Positions 35,698 to 44,471 are shown, counted from the stretch's first letter. The stretch: DNA of 64,000 nt from Flavobacterium sp. HJ-32-4 (GCF_022532105.1 NZ_CP092832.1:2323001-2387000); one strand, 5' to 3'. Notes: generated by a model from the sequence alone, not told the origin. Numbers and translations are program-made.

Positions 35698-35745
35698 GTT
35701 GATAGTTCATGGTTCTTAGTTCATAGTTCTTAGTTCATGGTTCTC
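35698..35745. repeat. Heptamer tandem tract (TAGTTCA/TGGTTCT words)
   Basis: Words of the form TAGTTCA, TGGTTCT and TAGTTCT between lpxA and efp. These are the reverse complement of the AACCATG/AACTATG words found elsewhere. Confidence 0.8.
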
Positions 35746-35794
35746 GGATCGGCGTCACTCCTAATTCCTAACTCCTAAAAATAACTCCTTTTAT

Positions 35795-36361
35795 ATGGCT
35801 TCTACATCAGATATTCGTAACGGTTTGTGCATCAAATACAACAACGACATCTACAAAATCATTGAATTCCTTCACGTGAAACCGGGCAAGGGCCCTGCTT
35901 TCGTGCGTACGAAACTCAAGAGTCTCACCAACGGTAAAGTGTTGGACAACACCTTTTCAGCCGGTCACAAGATCGATGAGGTTCGGGTGGAGACACACGA
36001 ATTCCAGTTTCTGTATCCGGAAGGCAACCAATACCACTTCATGCACACCGAAACGTATGAGCAGATTACACTGAACAAAGACATCCTTGACGCGCCGGAG
36101 TTCCTGAAAGAAGGCTCTACGGTGAAAGTGATCATCAATGCCGAAACCGAGGCACCGCTTTCTGTGGAGATGCCGGCTTCTATCGTGCTGGAAGTGACCT
36201 ACTCGGAACCAGGTGTGAAAGGCAACACGTCGACCAATGCTACCAAACCGGCTACCCTTGAAACAGGTGCTACCGTGAACGTGCCCCTTTTCATCAACGA
36301 AGGTGATAAGATTAAGGTGGATACGGCAACGGGGAATTATATTGAGCGGGTGAAGGAGTAA
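35795..36361 (+). CDS. efp: Translation elongation factor P
   Basis: 188 residues in three beta-barrel domains. The domain I loop reads HVKPGKGPAFVRTKLKSL, with Lys at the tip where beta-lysylation or related modification occurs. The domain II/III signature lies in GDKIKVDTATGNYIERV. EF-P frees ribosomes stalled on proline runs. It sits within the lpx gene group, a placement I recall from other flavobacteria. Confidence 0.97.
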   Translation: MASTSDIRNGLCIKYNNDIYKIIEFLHVKPGKGPAFVRTKLKSLTNGKVLDNTFSAGHKIDEVRVETHEFQFLYPEGNQYHFMHTETYEQITLNKDILDAPEFLKEGSTVKVIINAETEAPLSVEMPASIVLEVTYSEPGVKGNTSTNATKPATLETGATVNVPLFINEGDKIKVDTATGNYIERVKE

Positions 36362-36510
36362 TTAGTTAATTAGCGAATGAGTTAATTAGCGAATTAGCGA
36401 ATGAGACAATTAGATAATTAGAAAATGAGATAATTGTTGGAGTGGCGGATTAGCAGTGAGTTAATCAACAAATTACAATTAGCGAATTAGACAATGAGAT
36501 AATTGTTTCA
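36362..36510. repeat. Degenerate tandem tract (GCGAATTA/GAGTTAAT words)
   Basis: About 150 bp built of 8-base words such as TTAGCGAA, TGAGTTAA and TGAGACAA between efp and the second lpxD. Confidence 0.8.
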
Positions 36511-36551
36511 CTGGCGATTGAGAAAAAATTCCAAATTTTCAAATTGATACT

Positions 36552-37481
36552 ATGAAATTCCCCCGCGTGCATACGCTTGAAGAAATCGCCTCGATCATCG
36601 GTTGTCCCTTTGTGGGGGATAAAGCCTTTGAGGTGCATGGCATGAATGAAATCCATGTGGTGGAACCGGGGGATATTGTATTTGTTGACCATCCGAAATA
36701 CTACGACAAAGCCTTGCAATCGGCGGCGACGATTGTGTTGATTAATAAGGAAGTCGCTTGTCCGGAGGGAAAAGCCCTCTTGATTTCCGACGACCCTTTC
36801 CGCGATTTCAATAAGATCGGACAACATTTCCGGCCTTTCCGGATGGCGAGCGCTGTTATTGCGGAATCGGCCCAAATCGGGGAAGGGACGATCATCCAGC
36901 CCAACGTATTCGTCGGCAACCACGTTAAAATCGGGAAGAATTGCCTGATCCATTCCAACGTGACGATTTACGACCATACGGTGATTGGCGATAATGTGAT
37001 CATCCACGCCGGCACCGTGCTTGGGGCGGATGCATTCTACTATAAGAAACGTCCGGAAGGTTTTGACCAACTGAAATCGTGCGGCAGGGTGGTGATCGAA
37101 GACAACGTAGGGATCGGCGCTTTGTGTACGATTGACCGCGGCGTTACGGGCGACACGACCATCGGGGCCGGCACTAAACTCGACAACCAGATCCATGTCG
37201 GACATGACACGGTGATTGGTAAAAAGTGCCTGATGGCGTCGCAAACCGGTATTGCCGGTTGCTGTGTCATCGGCGATGAGGTGACCATCTGGGGACAGGT
37301 CGGCACCACAAGCTCGATCAAAATCGGGGACAAGGCCATCATTATGGGCCAAAGCGGCGTGACCAAGTCACTTGAAGGCGGCAAGACCTATTGGGGCACG
37401 CCGGCCATCGAAGCCCGCGAGGAAATGAAGTTGATGGCGTATGTGAGACGGATTCCGGAGTTGTTGGAGAAGATCAAGTAG
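36552..37481 (+). CDS. Second LpxD-like N-acyltransferase
   Basis: 309 residues. It is shorter than the first lpxD and has a similar N-terminal domain (VFVDHPKYYDKALQSAATIV), beta-helix hexapeptides, the nucleotide loop GADAFYYKKRPEGFDQL and a His in LDNQIHVGHDTVIGKK. It may add a different acyl chain or act on another UDP-amino sugar. In the flavobacterial gene order it follows efp. Identity between the two LpxD proteins looks low outside the hexapeptide region. Confidence 0.88.
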   Translation: MKFPRVHTLEEIASIIGCPFVGDKAFEVHGMNEIHVVEPGDIVFVDHPKYYDKALQSAATIVLINKEVACPEGKALLISDDPFRDFNKIGQHFRPFRMASAVIAESAQIGEGTIIQPNVFVGNHVKIGKNCLIHSNVTIYDHTVIGDNVIIHAGTVLGADAFYYKKRPEGFDQLKSCGRVVIEDNVGIGALCTIDRGVTGDTTIGAGTKLDNQIHVGHDTVIGKKCLMASQTGIAGCCVIGDEVTIWGQVGTTSSIKIGDKAIIMGQSGVTKSLEGGKTYWGTPAIEAREEMKLMAYVRRIPELLEKIK

Positions 37482-37556
37482 GAGGAGCGAGAGGAAAGAA
37501 GCAAGAATAAAGAATAAAGAAGAAAGAGTAAATAGTAAAGAGCCAAGAGTAAAGCG
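37481..37556. repeat. Purine-rich degenerate tract
   Basis: Words of GAAAGAA, GAATAAA and GAGTAAA type between lpxD2 and the NTF2-like gene. It includes the lpxD2 stop codon. Confidence 0.65.
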
Positions 37557-37612
37557 TTGGGGAGTGGATGTATATACCAACTCCTAACACCTAAATACTA
37601 ACTCCTAATACC

Positions 37613-37975
37613 ATGTCAGTTCGCAAGCTCATACAGGAATTTTACAAGCCCGACCTACTGCTTGATCCGTCGGCGGTGGCGGCGTTCTTACACGACGACT
37701 TGTTGGTCGAGTGGAACAGTACGAAAGGGTTGGTACAGCTGAAAAAAGCCGATATCGTTGCCATTAGCGAGGAGTTGCAGCGCGCTTATGTGCGGTCAAA
37801 AACGAAGCTCACGCATTTGGTGGTGGACGGCGATACGGCGGCCGTGCGTTATTCCCATTATGTAAAAACCATCGAGAATCCGCGTGAGGATATACTGTTG
37901 GCGCATTTCTTCGTCATTTGGGAAGTCAAAGACGGACAACTGTACCACGGCTACCAGATGAGCCAGTTGTCCTGA
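37613..37975 (+). CDS. SnoaL/NTF2-like small protein
   Basis: 120 residues with the alpha+beta cone pattern of the NTF2 superfamily: helix 1 IQEFYKPDLLLDPSAVAAFL, DDLLVEWNSTKG, then strands LTHLVVDGDTAAVRYSHYVK and HFFVIWEVKDGQLYHGYQ. Members are binding pockets or isomerases; the residues do not allow a choice. The next gene starts 2 bp after its stop, so they share a transcript. Confidence 0.8.
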   Translation: MSVRKLIQEFYKPDLLLDPSAVAAFLHDDLLVEWNSTKGLVQLKKADIVAISEELQRAYVRSKTKLTHLVVDGDTAAVRYSHYVKTIENPREDILLAHFFVIWEVKDGQLYHGYQMSQLS

Positions 37976-37977
37976 CG

Positions 37978-39108
37978 ATGACGACGCCCGACCGAATCGC
38001 AACGAGACCCGCGGCCGAGCGTGCGCGTCTTTTCGTTCGGTTGACCTGTCTGGCGGCATTAGCCTTTAAATTTGTATCGTGGCCGTTGTGGACGGGCGGC
38101 TCCAGATTGCCAATCGTACCCGCGCTTCCCGTGCTTGAGGGAACACCCTTGGCGGTTCACGTAACACTGACTATTTGGTCGGTTCTTTTCCTGATTATAT
38201 TGTTTTTTCGACCCGGTTCGGCCGGAGTGGCACGCGTGCTTTTGGTACTCGAATTGGCGCTCTGCCTGCTCGACCAGGCCCGTTGGCAGCCGTGGGAGTA
38301 CCAGTTGGTACTTACCTTCACATTCCTTTCGTTGGGTGATACTAAGCGGTTTCTGCAATTGACGGCCCTTTTGGTGGGTGCGATCTATGTATTTGCCGGT
38401 ATCCACAAAATACACCCCGCATTTTTGCATTTGGTATGGGATGCGATGATTCTGAAGCCGTTTTTCGGGGTTACGAGTGCGAGTAGTGCCTATCCGTGGC
38501 TGCATCGCGCCGGACTGCTGCTGCCTTTGGCGGAAGTAGCCGTGGGCGTAGCCCTATTGTTCGTGCGCCACAAACGAGTGGCGGTGATGGGCGCGCTGCT
38601 CCTCCAAACGTCGATACTGTTATTGGTGGGGCCGTGGGCGACGGGCAAGAACGATATCTTAGTCGCATGGAACCTGTGGATGGCGGCATCGGTCTTGCTG
38701 CTGTTTCCGACAGGGGAGCGCATGACCCTGCAATGGAAGCGTTTTCCGGAAATGATCGCCCTTGTGCTGGTGGTCGTTATGCCTATAGTGGGCTTTTTCG
38801 GCTTTTGGCCACATTATCTGTCGTTTGACCTGTATACAGGCAAGGCACCCTACCTGTTAGTGGAGGCAGAGCGTTTGCCACCCCAATTGCGTCCGTATCG
38901 AAGCGCCGCCTTTTCAAGGGAAGGCGTAACCGAGGCCGTTTGGTGGCACGATGTAACCTCGGCAAAGGCCGGGGCGATGCCGTATCCCGAGACCGGCTAC
39001 TACCAAAAACTGGCCCGTGAATGGAAGCGTCTGCATCCGCATGATGGCCTCGTTTTCAAGGAGGCACGGTATCCGTTTGGCCCTTCTGATTTCAAAGAAG
39101 TGAAGTAG
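37978..39108 (+). CDS. Multi-pass membrane protein, HTTM/DoxX-like
   Basis: 376 residues from the ATG at 37978. About eight hydrophobic helices are visible between residues 20 and 285, including LQLTALLVGAIYVFAGIHKI with the following HPAFLHLVWDAMILKP. That block resembles the HTTM/vitamin-K-carboxylase-like or DoxX membrane families. A soluble C-terminal tail of about 95 residues follows (YLLVEAERLPPQLRPY). No catalytic residues can be assigned. Co-transcribed with the NTF2-like gene. Confidence 0.65.
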   Translation: MTTPDRIATRPAAERARLFVRLTCLAALAFKFVSWPLWTGGSRLPIVPALPVLEGTPLAVHVTLTIWSVLFLIILFFRPGSAGVARVLLVLELALCLLDQARWQPWEYQLVLTFTFLSLGDTKRFLQLTALLVGAIYVFAGIHKIHPAFLHLVWDAMILKPFFGVTSASSAYPWLHRAGLLLPLAEVAVGVALLFVRHKRVAVMGALLLQTSILLLVGPWATGKNDILVAWNLWMAASVLLLFPTGERMTLQWKRFPEMIALVLVVVMPIVGFFGFWPHYLSFDLYTGKAPYLLVEAERLPPQLRPYRSAAFSREGVTEAVWWHDVTSAKAGAMPYPETGYYQKLAREWKRLHPHDGLVFKEARYPFGPSDFKEVK

Positions 39109-39205
39109 AAAATTTACCGCTTTTTTTTGGTCGGCTTTTGTGGATTTTGCGGTCAATGCCGTATTTTTGCAACACATTTTTGAAAACCAGTAAACAAAAT
39201 ACCAT

Positions 39206-40078
39206 ATGAGCGTTTTAGTCAATAAGGATTCCAAAATCATCGTACAGGGATTCACCGGCAGCGAAGGTACCTTCCACGCCTCACAGATGATCGAGTACGG
39301 TACGAATGTCGTTGGTGGCGTAACGCCTGGAAAAGGAGGCACGACCCACCTGGATCGTCCGGTTTTCAACACCGTGCGCGATGCTGTCGAGCAGGCAGGA
39401 GCGGATACCACGATTATTTTCGTTCCGCCGGCCTTTGCCGCTGACGCTATTATGGAAGCTGCCGACGCCGGTATCAAGGTGATCATCACCATCACCGAGG
39501 GTATTCCGGTTGCGGATATGATTAAAGCGTATGACTATATCCAGGGGAAAAACTGTCGCCTGATTGGACCGAACTGTCCGGGTGTCATCACGCCTGGAGA
39601 AGCGAAAGTGGGCATCATGCCGGGCTTCGTCTTCAAAAAAGGCACCGTGGGCATCGTTTCAAAGTCAGGTACACTGACGTATGAAGCGGCTGACCAGGTA
39701 GTAAAACAAGGACTCGGCATCACGACGGCTATCGGTATCGGTGGTGACCCTATCATCGGAACGACGACCAAAGAAGCGGTGGAGTTGCTGATGAACGACC
39801 CTGAAACCAAAGCCATCATTATGATCGGTGAGATCGGAGGGCAACTCGAAGCCGACGCTGCCCGTTGGATCAAAGCCGACGGCAACCGCAAACCGGTGAT
39901 TGGATTCATCGCTGGTGAAACGGCTCCTAAAGGTCGTACGATGGGTCACGCAGGTGCGATCGTAGGCGGTGCTGACGATACGGCGGAAGCCAAAAAACGC
40001 ATTATGCGTGAGAACGGCATCCATGTGGTGGATTCACCGGCGGAGATTGGGAAGAAGGTGAAGGAAGTGATCGGATAA
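39206..40078 (+). CDS. sucD: Succinyl-CoA ligase alpha subunit
   Basis: 290 residues. A CoA-binding Rossmann domain ([20 protein letters not shown]) is followed by the ligase domain with the phospho-His in [13 protein letters not shown]. The blocks [20 protein letters not shown] and [14 protein letters not shown] are typical. It forms succinate with sucC and makes GTP or ATP in the citric acid cycle. The beta subunit gene is not adjacent; it must lie outside the window. Confidence 0.97.
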   Translation: MSVLVNKDSKIIVQGFTGSEGTFHASQMIEYGTNVVGGVTPGKGGTTHLDRPVFNTVRDAVEQAGADTTIIFVPPAFAADAIMEAADAGIKVIITITEGIPVADMIKAYDYIQGKNCRLIGPNCPGVITPGEAKVGIMPGFVFKKGTVGIVSKSGTLTYEAADQVVKQGLGITTAIGIGGDPIIGTTTKEAVELLMNDPETKAIIMIGEIGGQLEADAARWIKADGNRKPVIGFIAGETAPKGRTMGHAGAIVGGADDTAEAKKRIMRENGIHVVDSPAEIGKKVKEVIG

Positions 40079-40155
40079 TGTACAATGAACGATGTACAAT
40101 GAACAATGAAGGATGGACGATGAAGGATGGACAATGAAGGATGGGCGATGAAGAA
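40079..40155. repeat. Tandem tract (ACAATGA/AGGATGG words)
   Basis: Words TGTACAATGAACGA, ACAATGAAGGATGG and similar directly after the sucD stop codon. Confidence 0.75.
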
Positions 40156-40180
40156 CGAATTTGTTACATTGTAGGATATA

Positions 40181-40211
40181 AAGAGCTGCCGGTGGGTGGC
40201 TCTTTTTTTTT
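40181..40211 (+). terminator. Intrinsic terminator of sucD
   Basis: Stem AAGAGC/GCTCTT with inner GCC/GGT pairing, followed by nine T. Confidence 0.85.
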
Positions 40212-40333
40212 GTAGGATGGGAAAATGTCAGAAGCGGACAGGTTGGATGCAGGTAGGTTGGTGTTTGTCGCGGCCACGGTAGGAGTCATAGCCGCGGCTG
40301 TGGGGTTCGGGTAAGAAGGACGGTTCCGCGGCG

Positions 40334-40386
40334 TGCGTTAGGGATCGGAGCAAAGTGCCGTGCACTGCGGAGAGCCCGACGGCGCG
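40334..40386 (+). ncRNA. Hairpin element of the AGGGAT/AGCCCG type, copy 1 (candidate structured RNA or DNA repeat)
   Basis: GCGTTAGGGATCGGAGCAA, then the hairpin AGTGC-CGT-GCACT (40354-40366), then GCGGAGAGCCCGACGGCG. The flanks CGTTAGGG and CCCGACG can pair as an outer stem. A second copy at 52796-52874 keeps the single-stranded words while changing the stem sequences. It is followed at once by a long terminator-like hairpin. The region 40212-40333 before it is GC-rich and non-coding. Confidence 0.5.
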
Positions 40387-40399
40387 GACCGGACGTGAA

Positions 40400-40441
40400 A
40401 AAGGGGCGAACCGCCATCGCGCCGGAACGCCCCTTTCTTTT
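40400..40441. terminator. Hairpin terminator after the structured element
   Basis: Stem AAAGGGGCG/CGCCCCTTT with a 19-base loop, followed by a T-rich tail on the plus strand. Confidence 0.7.
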
Positions 40442-40469
40442 TTATCCGTAGTTGGAATCTCTGTTTCTG

Positions 40470-41345
40470 TTACGACTGGGTGTAAAGACGGCTGATGAAT
40501 TCGCGGATGGAGATGGGTTTGCGGCCGAGCAAGCGGGTCAGGTCGTCGCTGGTGGCGTCGAGTTCGCCCTGGGCCTGTGCGATGGCAAAGGAGGAGAAGA
40601 TGCCGACGACCTCGGCCGGCACGCCAAAGCCGGTCAGTGTTTGGATGTAATCGTCGACGGCAGGCGAGTGGTAGCGGATGGCTTTGCCGGATGCATCGGA
40701 AATCGTTTGGGCGATCTCGTCGTATGACACGGCCTCTGTATTCGTAAAATCGTACTCGCGGTTCTCGTGTCCGGTTGTCGACAGCACCGTGGCAGCGGCT
40801 TCGGCCATTTCAGCGCGTAACACAGCGCCTACACGACCTGTTTCAGCCGGTACATAGATGACACCCGTTTCGAGTACGTTCTCGCCGATGAAGCCCGGCA
40901 GGAAGTCGAGGTAGAGGTTGTTGCGGAGAATGGTGTAGGCGAGTCCGCTCTGTTTCAGTTCCTTTTCAGTGGCGATGTGTGATTCGGCGACGATCCAAAG
41001 CGGCGACGACTCGGTTTCGTTGCGGCGCTGGAAGCTGGTGTATACCACGTGTTTGACGCCCGCTTCCTGTGCGGCTGCGATTACGTTGTGGTGTTGCGAC
41101 AGGCGTTTGCCGAGGTCGCTTCCTGAGATGAAGAGCAGCTTGTCGGCACCGGTAAAGGCCTGCACAAGCGAGGCGTAGTCATCATAGTCGCCGATGGCGG
41201 TTTCGATGCCGCGGGTTTGGAACTTGGCCGCTGCGTCTTCGTTTCGCACGAGCGCGCGGATGTCAGTGGCGGCGACGCCTTTTTGTAAAAGAGCGTCAAA
41301 GGCGGCATTTCCGAAATGTCCGGTGGCTCCGGTAAGTACAATCAT
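40470..41345 (-). CDS. NmrA/azoreductase-like NAD(P)-binding protein
   Basis: 291 residues. The Rossmann motif TGATGHFGNAAF lies at residues 5-16, followed by the atypical SDR pattern of NmrA-like or QOR2-like quinone/azo reductases (ALVRNEDAAAKFQTRGIETA, VVYTSFQRRNETESSP, YTILRNNLYLDFLPG). Such proteins reduce quinones or sense redox state. It is divergent from an HxlR repressor across 110 bp, the common arrangement in which HxlR senses the quinone or aldehyde and represses the reductase. Confidence 0.88.
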   Translation of the reverse strand: MIVLTGATGHFGNAAFDALLQKGVAATDIRALVRNEDAAAKFQTRGIETAIGDYDDYASLVQAFTGADKLLFISGSDLGKRLSQHHNVIAAAQEAGVKHVVYTSFQRRNETESSPLWIVAESHIATEKELKQSGLAYTILRNNLYLDFLPGFIGENVLETGVIYVPAETGRVGAVLRAEMAEAAATVLSTTGHENREYDFTNTEAVSYDEIAQTISDASGKAIRYHSPAVDDYIQTLTGFGVPAEVVGIFSSFAIAQAQGELDATSDDLTRLLGRKPISIREFISRLYTQS

Positions 41346-41455
41346 GGTTTTGTGGTTTTAAAAAGGAAATATTACATTTGTTACACAAAGTAACTAACAA
41401 TAGTTTTAAAAAGTAACAGGTTACATTTAGGTAACCGGCAAATAGTGGTAACGAT
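41346..41455. promoter_or_regulatory. Divergent control region with GTTAC/GTAAC operator repeats
   Basis: It contains a perfect inverted repeat GGTTAC-ATTTAG-GTAACC at 41419-41436 that overlaps a second palindrome GTAAC-AG-GTTAC at 41413-41424. Further half-sites occur toward the reductase (TGTTAC and AGTAAC around 41375-41400) and at the HxlR start (GGTAAC). The multiple half-sites suit HxlR-dimer binding. Confidence 0.65.
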
Positions 41456-41797
41456 ATGGTAACTAAGGAAGAGCCCAATGTTTTGTCGGCGTGTCCGGTG
41501 AGTGCGGTGTTGGATCTGATCGGCGGTAAGTGGAAGCCGGTGATTTTGTATTGCCTGCGGTCGGATGTGAGGCGTTTTGGCGAGATTGCGGCGCGGATTC
41601 CGACGATTTCGCGTAAGGTGTTGACGGATCAATTGAAGGAATTGGAGCGCGACCGACTGGTGATACGCGAGCAATTCAATGAAACGCCCCCGCGGGTTGA
41701 GTACTCGTTGTCGGAACTGGGGCGCAGCATGGCGCCGGTGTTGGCGGAAATGGAGAAGTGGGGGACGCGGTATTTGGAGGAGAGGGTTGAGTTTTGA
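41456..41797 (+). CDS. HxlR-family winged-helix regulator
   Basis: 113 residues. HxlR fold: SACPVSAVLDLIGGKWKPVI (with the N-terminal Cys often used for redox or electrophile sensing), then RRFGEIAARIPTISRKVLTD, QLKELERDRLVI and VEYSLSELGRSMAPVL. Probable repressor of the divergent reductase and of itself. Its stop codon lies inside a TTTTGAG tandem tract. Confidence 0.92.
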   Translation: MVTKEEPNVLSACPVSAVLDLIGGKWKPVILYCLRSDVRRFGEIAARIPTISRKVLTDQLKELERDRLVIREQFNETPPRVEYSLSELGRSMAPVLAEMEKWGTRYLEERVEF

Positions 41798-41822
41798 GTT
41801 TTGGGTTTTGAGTTTTGGTTCC
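41784..41822. repeat. Heptamer tandem tract (GAGTTTT/GGGTTTT words)
   Basis: Five words of GAGTTTT or GGGTTTT that contain the HxlR stop codon. Confidence 0.8.
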
Positions 41823-42005
41823 CCCTAAACTGGACATGCTGTCTCTTCCTTTGAATTTTTGCTTCTTTCCTCTTTCCTCTTTCTTCTCTCCTCGTTCAAC
41901 CGAAGTTTTGTACGTTTGTTTGCGGGAGATTGATGATAATGCCGATTTTTCCGAGCCCCGAATAGTAGCGACTCAAGGCGGCTAATTTTGTAGCGTTACA
42001 ACGAA

Positions 42006-42512
42006 ATGCCAATACCAACGAACAAAGACGAACTGCGGAAAGCGGTGCTGGACGACTACCGAAAGCTGAAGGTGGAGTTGTCGGGTATTCCGGGTGAAGT
42101 CGCCGACAGAAAAGAGCTGGAAGGCCATGCCAAAGATACGATGATGAGTATCCATGACCTCGTTGCCTATCTGGTGGGGTGGGGACAGTTGGTGTTGAAG
42201 TGGGAGGAGCGAAAAAACCAGGGTCTGGAAGTCGACTTTCCCGAAACCGGGTTTAAATGGAACGAACTCGGGCGCCTTGCCCAGAAGTTTTATGCGGATT
42301 ATGAAAAGGACGATTTCGAAACGCTGCTCACGAAGCTGGACACCACGACGGCTGATATACTTGCCTTGATTGCGTCCAGGACAGATGACGCGCTTTATGG
42401 AACGGCTTGGTACGAGCGTTATCCGCTGGGACGGATGATACAATTGAATACCTCGTCGCCGTTTAAGAATGCGACGGGTCGGATACGGAAGTGGAAGAAG
42501 AGGTTGAAGTAG
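42006..42512 (+). CDS. ClbS/DfsB-family four-helix bundle protein
   Basis: 168 residues. The pattern is that of the ClbS/DfsB (DUF1706) group within the DinB-like fold: PTNKDELRKAVLDDYRKL, MMSIHDLVAYLVGWGQLVL, FKWNELGRLAQKF, and near the C-terminus YGTAWYERYPLGRMIQLNTS. Some members hydrolyse the genotoxin colibactin or protect against DNA-damaging metabolites; whether this one does is unknown. Single gene. Confidence 0.88.
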   Translation: MPIPTNKDELRKAVLDDYRKLKVELSGIPGEVADRKELEGHAKDTMMSIHDLVAYLVGWGQLVLKWEERKNQGLEVDFPETGFKWNELGRLAQKFYADYEKDDFETLLTKLDTTTADILALIASRTDDALYGTAWYERYPLGRMIQLNTSSPFKNATGRIRKWKKRLK

Positions 42513-42775
42513 CAAGTAGCAAGTAGCGAGGAGCAAGTAGCAAGTATCAGGAAGCAGAGAGGGACTGCTAAAATATCAGTAATGATGTCGTTATCATCTG
42601 GATTGAACCCAAGGGGCGGGATGGTTTTACGTTTTGAATTGGGTTGCAACTACTGCAGACGCTTGTTGTCTTCCTTGCAATCTCCTGACTTTTTCTCCTC
42701 TTTCCTCTTTCCTCTTTCTTCTTTCTTCTTTCTTCTTTCTTCTTTCTTCTTTCCCCTCTCCCCTCTCCCCAACTC
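42513..42775. repeat. Two tracts: AGCAAGT words, then CTTCTTT pyrimidine words
   Basis: 42513-42556 repeats AGCAAGT-type words. 42690-42770 is built of CTCTTTC and TTCTTTC heptamers, with at least six consecutive. Between them (42560-42690) I see no gene or structure. Confidence 0.8.
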
Positions 42776-42822
42776 TTCCACCTTTTTCGTACTTTTCTTT
42801 CCACGACTAAAGCCAAACCCGC

Positions 42823-43017
42823 ATGAGAAGTAAATACCTAAGTTTTGATATCCTCTTCACCGTTGCTTTGACGGTTTTCGTTGTGTGCCTTTACTACACC
42901 GACACCTTGTGGATACTGTCGAAAAATCCTTTTATGACGTTATTCGTACCGTATTTGATTGGGCGGATGGTAGGAAAGGGGCGGGAAAGAAGAGATAGGA
43001 GGAATGAGGAGAGATGA
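42823..43017 (+). CDS. Possible small membrane protein
   Basis: 64 residues with two hydrophobic segments (ILFTVALTVFVVCLYY and PFMTLFVPYLIGRMVG) and a very basic tail (GKGRERRDRRNEER) that is encoded by a purine repeat tract. The membrane part looks genuine. The tail suggests that the repeat has replaced the original end. Function unknown; it could also be chance. Confidence 0.4.
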   Translation: MRSKYLSFDILFTVALTVFVVCLYYTDTLWILSKNPFMTLFVPYLIGRMVGKGRERRDRRNEER

Positions 43018-43089
43018 GGGAAGCAAGAGGAGAGACGAAAGAGCCAGGAAGTAAAAATCGGAAGGAGAGATGGTATGCCCAGTTTAGTT

Positions 43090-43145
43090 AAAACCCAAAA
43101 CCCAAAACCCAAAACCCAAAACCCAAAACCCAAAACCCAAAACCC
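43090..43145. repeat. Perfect (AAAACCC)8 heptamer array
   Basis: Eight uninterrupted copies of AAAACCC, the only perfect array in the window. The minus strand reads GGGTTTT and has eight G-triplets with four-base spacing, enough for G-quadruplex formation. Confidence 0.95.
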
Positions 43146-43159
43146 AACTCCTTTAATGG

Positions 43160-43290
43160 TTGACAAAACTGTGGTTTTTCCGTAAAGCGGTGTCGTCGGG
43201 AATTTGTATTTTGCGTTAGGGGAGGGGCGGATGCGTCCCTTACGAAATGCGACGCAGACGGCCATACGGTAAAACCGCATCAATTGTTAA
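43160..43290. repeat. 132-bp dispersed palindromic element, copy B
   Basis: Left end TTGACAAAACTGTGGTTTTT, right end AAAACCGCATCAATTGTTAA, with the same GGGGAGGGGCGGATGCGTCC core as the other copies. It lies between the AAAACCC array and the PhyH-like gene, in a 478-bp stretch without a gene. Confidence 0.85.
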
Positions 43291-43439
43291 AGTTGAAAAT
43301 AGGAGGAAAGAAGGAAGCGAAATCGTAAACGAGCCGCTAGACTTTACGAATGCGTGGTAAACACATTAACGCACACGAATAGCAGACCATCGCTTTTGCG
43401 TCCACCCCCAAGAAATTACGAAGTACGTCGAGCGAGAAC

Positions 43440-43493
43440 GAAATCTAACTCAACACTCAAAACCCAACACCCAACACCCAACACCCAACTCCC
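43440..43493. repeat. Tandem tract (AACACCC words)
   Basis: AACACTC, AAAACCC and three copies of AACACCC end three bases before the PhyH-like start codon. Confidence 0.8.
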
Positions 43494-43495
43494 GC

Positions 43496-44191
43496 ATGCC
43501 CGCTTCTCTTTCCACCCACGGCTTCGCAATAGCAACCAATCTCTATTCTGAAGCGGAGTTGGCGGCGATTGCCGATACGATTGATAGGGCCGACCAGTCC
43601 CATGATACCTTTCGAAAATCACGTGAATTATTTGCGATTCGGCAGTTTTTGAAACAGGTGCCGGGTGTAACGGAACTCGTTCTAAATGCGCCTCTCCGAC
43701 AGTTGGTGGAGCGCGTGTTAGGGCCTGGTTATTTTGTCGTGAAAAGTATTTATTTCGATAAACCCGAAACCTCTAACTGGTATGTGGCGTACCATCAGGA
43801 TTTGACCATCTCTGTCCGTGAAAGACACGATGTACCCGGTTTCGGGCCGTGGACGGTCAAGTCTGACCAATTCGCTGTACAACCGCCGCTCGCGATACTC
43901 GAGAACATCGTCACGGTTCGCATCCACCTCGACGATACTGACGAAACCAACGGCGCCCTGAAAGTCATTCCGGGGTCGCACCGCAAGGGCATTTACCGCC
44001 CCGAAACCATCGACTGGACAGTAGAAAAAGAGGTGTTTTGCCGCGTGCCGAAAGGCGGTGCCATGCTCATGAAGCCGCTATTATTGCATTCTTCCCTACG
44101 ATCGACAGGCACACAACGCCGACGTGTTATCCATTTGGAATTCTCCAATACAGAATTGCCGATGGGGTTGGCATGGGGGGAGAGGGAGTGA
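43496..44191 (+). CDS. Phytanoyl-CoA dioxygenase (PhyH)-like Fe(II)/2-oxoglutarate oxygenase
   Basis: 231 residues of the double-stranded beta-helix type. The iron ligands are seen as HxD in WYVAYHQDLTISV near residue 102 and the distal His in LLLHSSLRS. The 2-oxoglutarate Arg lies in TQRRRVIHLEF. IPGSHRKGIY is the usual block before the distal His. Substrate unknown. The end of the gene runs into a GAGAGGA-type purine tract. Confidence 0.88.
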   Translation: MPASLSTHGFAIATNLYSEAELAAIADTIDRADQSHDTFRKSRELFAIRQFLKQVPGVTELVLNAPLRQLVERVLGPGYFVVKSIYFDKPETSNWYVAYHQDLTISVRERHDVPGFGPWTVKSDQFAVQPPLAILENIVTVRIHLDDTDETNGALKVIPGSHRKGIYRPETIDWTVEKEVFCRVPKGGAMLMKPLLLHSSLRSTGTQRRRVIHLEFSNTELPMGLAWGERE

Positions 44192-44456
44192 GGAGAGAGG
44201 AGAGAAGTGAGAGGAAAGAGGAGAGAGGCGCAATTTGGAAGTTCGACTTTTTACCGTCCTCCTTTACCCACTTTTACCTGCTTTTTTTGGGAAAGCCGTT
44301 TTACCGGTTCGTTTCTCCGCCCGCTTCACGATGAACTTCATCGTTGACCGGTAATTGTACATCCTACATGGTTCATCGTTCATTGTTCATTGTTCATTGT
44401 TCCCTTCCCTCAACCCTCAACTTTGAACTCTCAACCCAAAACCCAAAACCTCATTT
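44188..44456. repeat. Repeat-filled gap before the LRR gene
   Basis: 44188-44232 is a GAGAGGA purine tract. 44363-44456 carries GTTCATT, CCCTCAA and AACCCAA words. Nothing else is seen in this 280-bp gap. Confidence 0.75.
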
Positions 44457-44471
44457 CACTATCTTAGCGCC

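Noticed and set aside
43090..43495. Possible CRISPR array in the AAAACCC and AACACCC tracts
   Set aside because: Repeat units are 7 bp with no spacers, and no cas genes are present.
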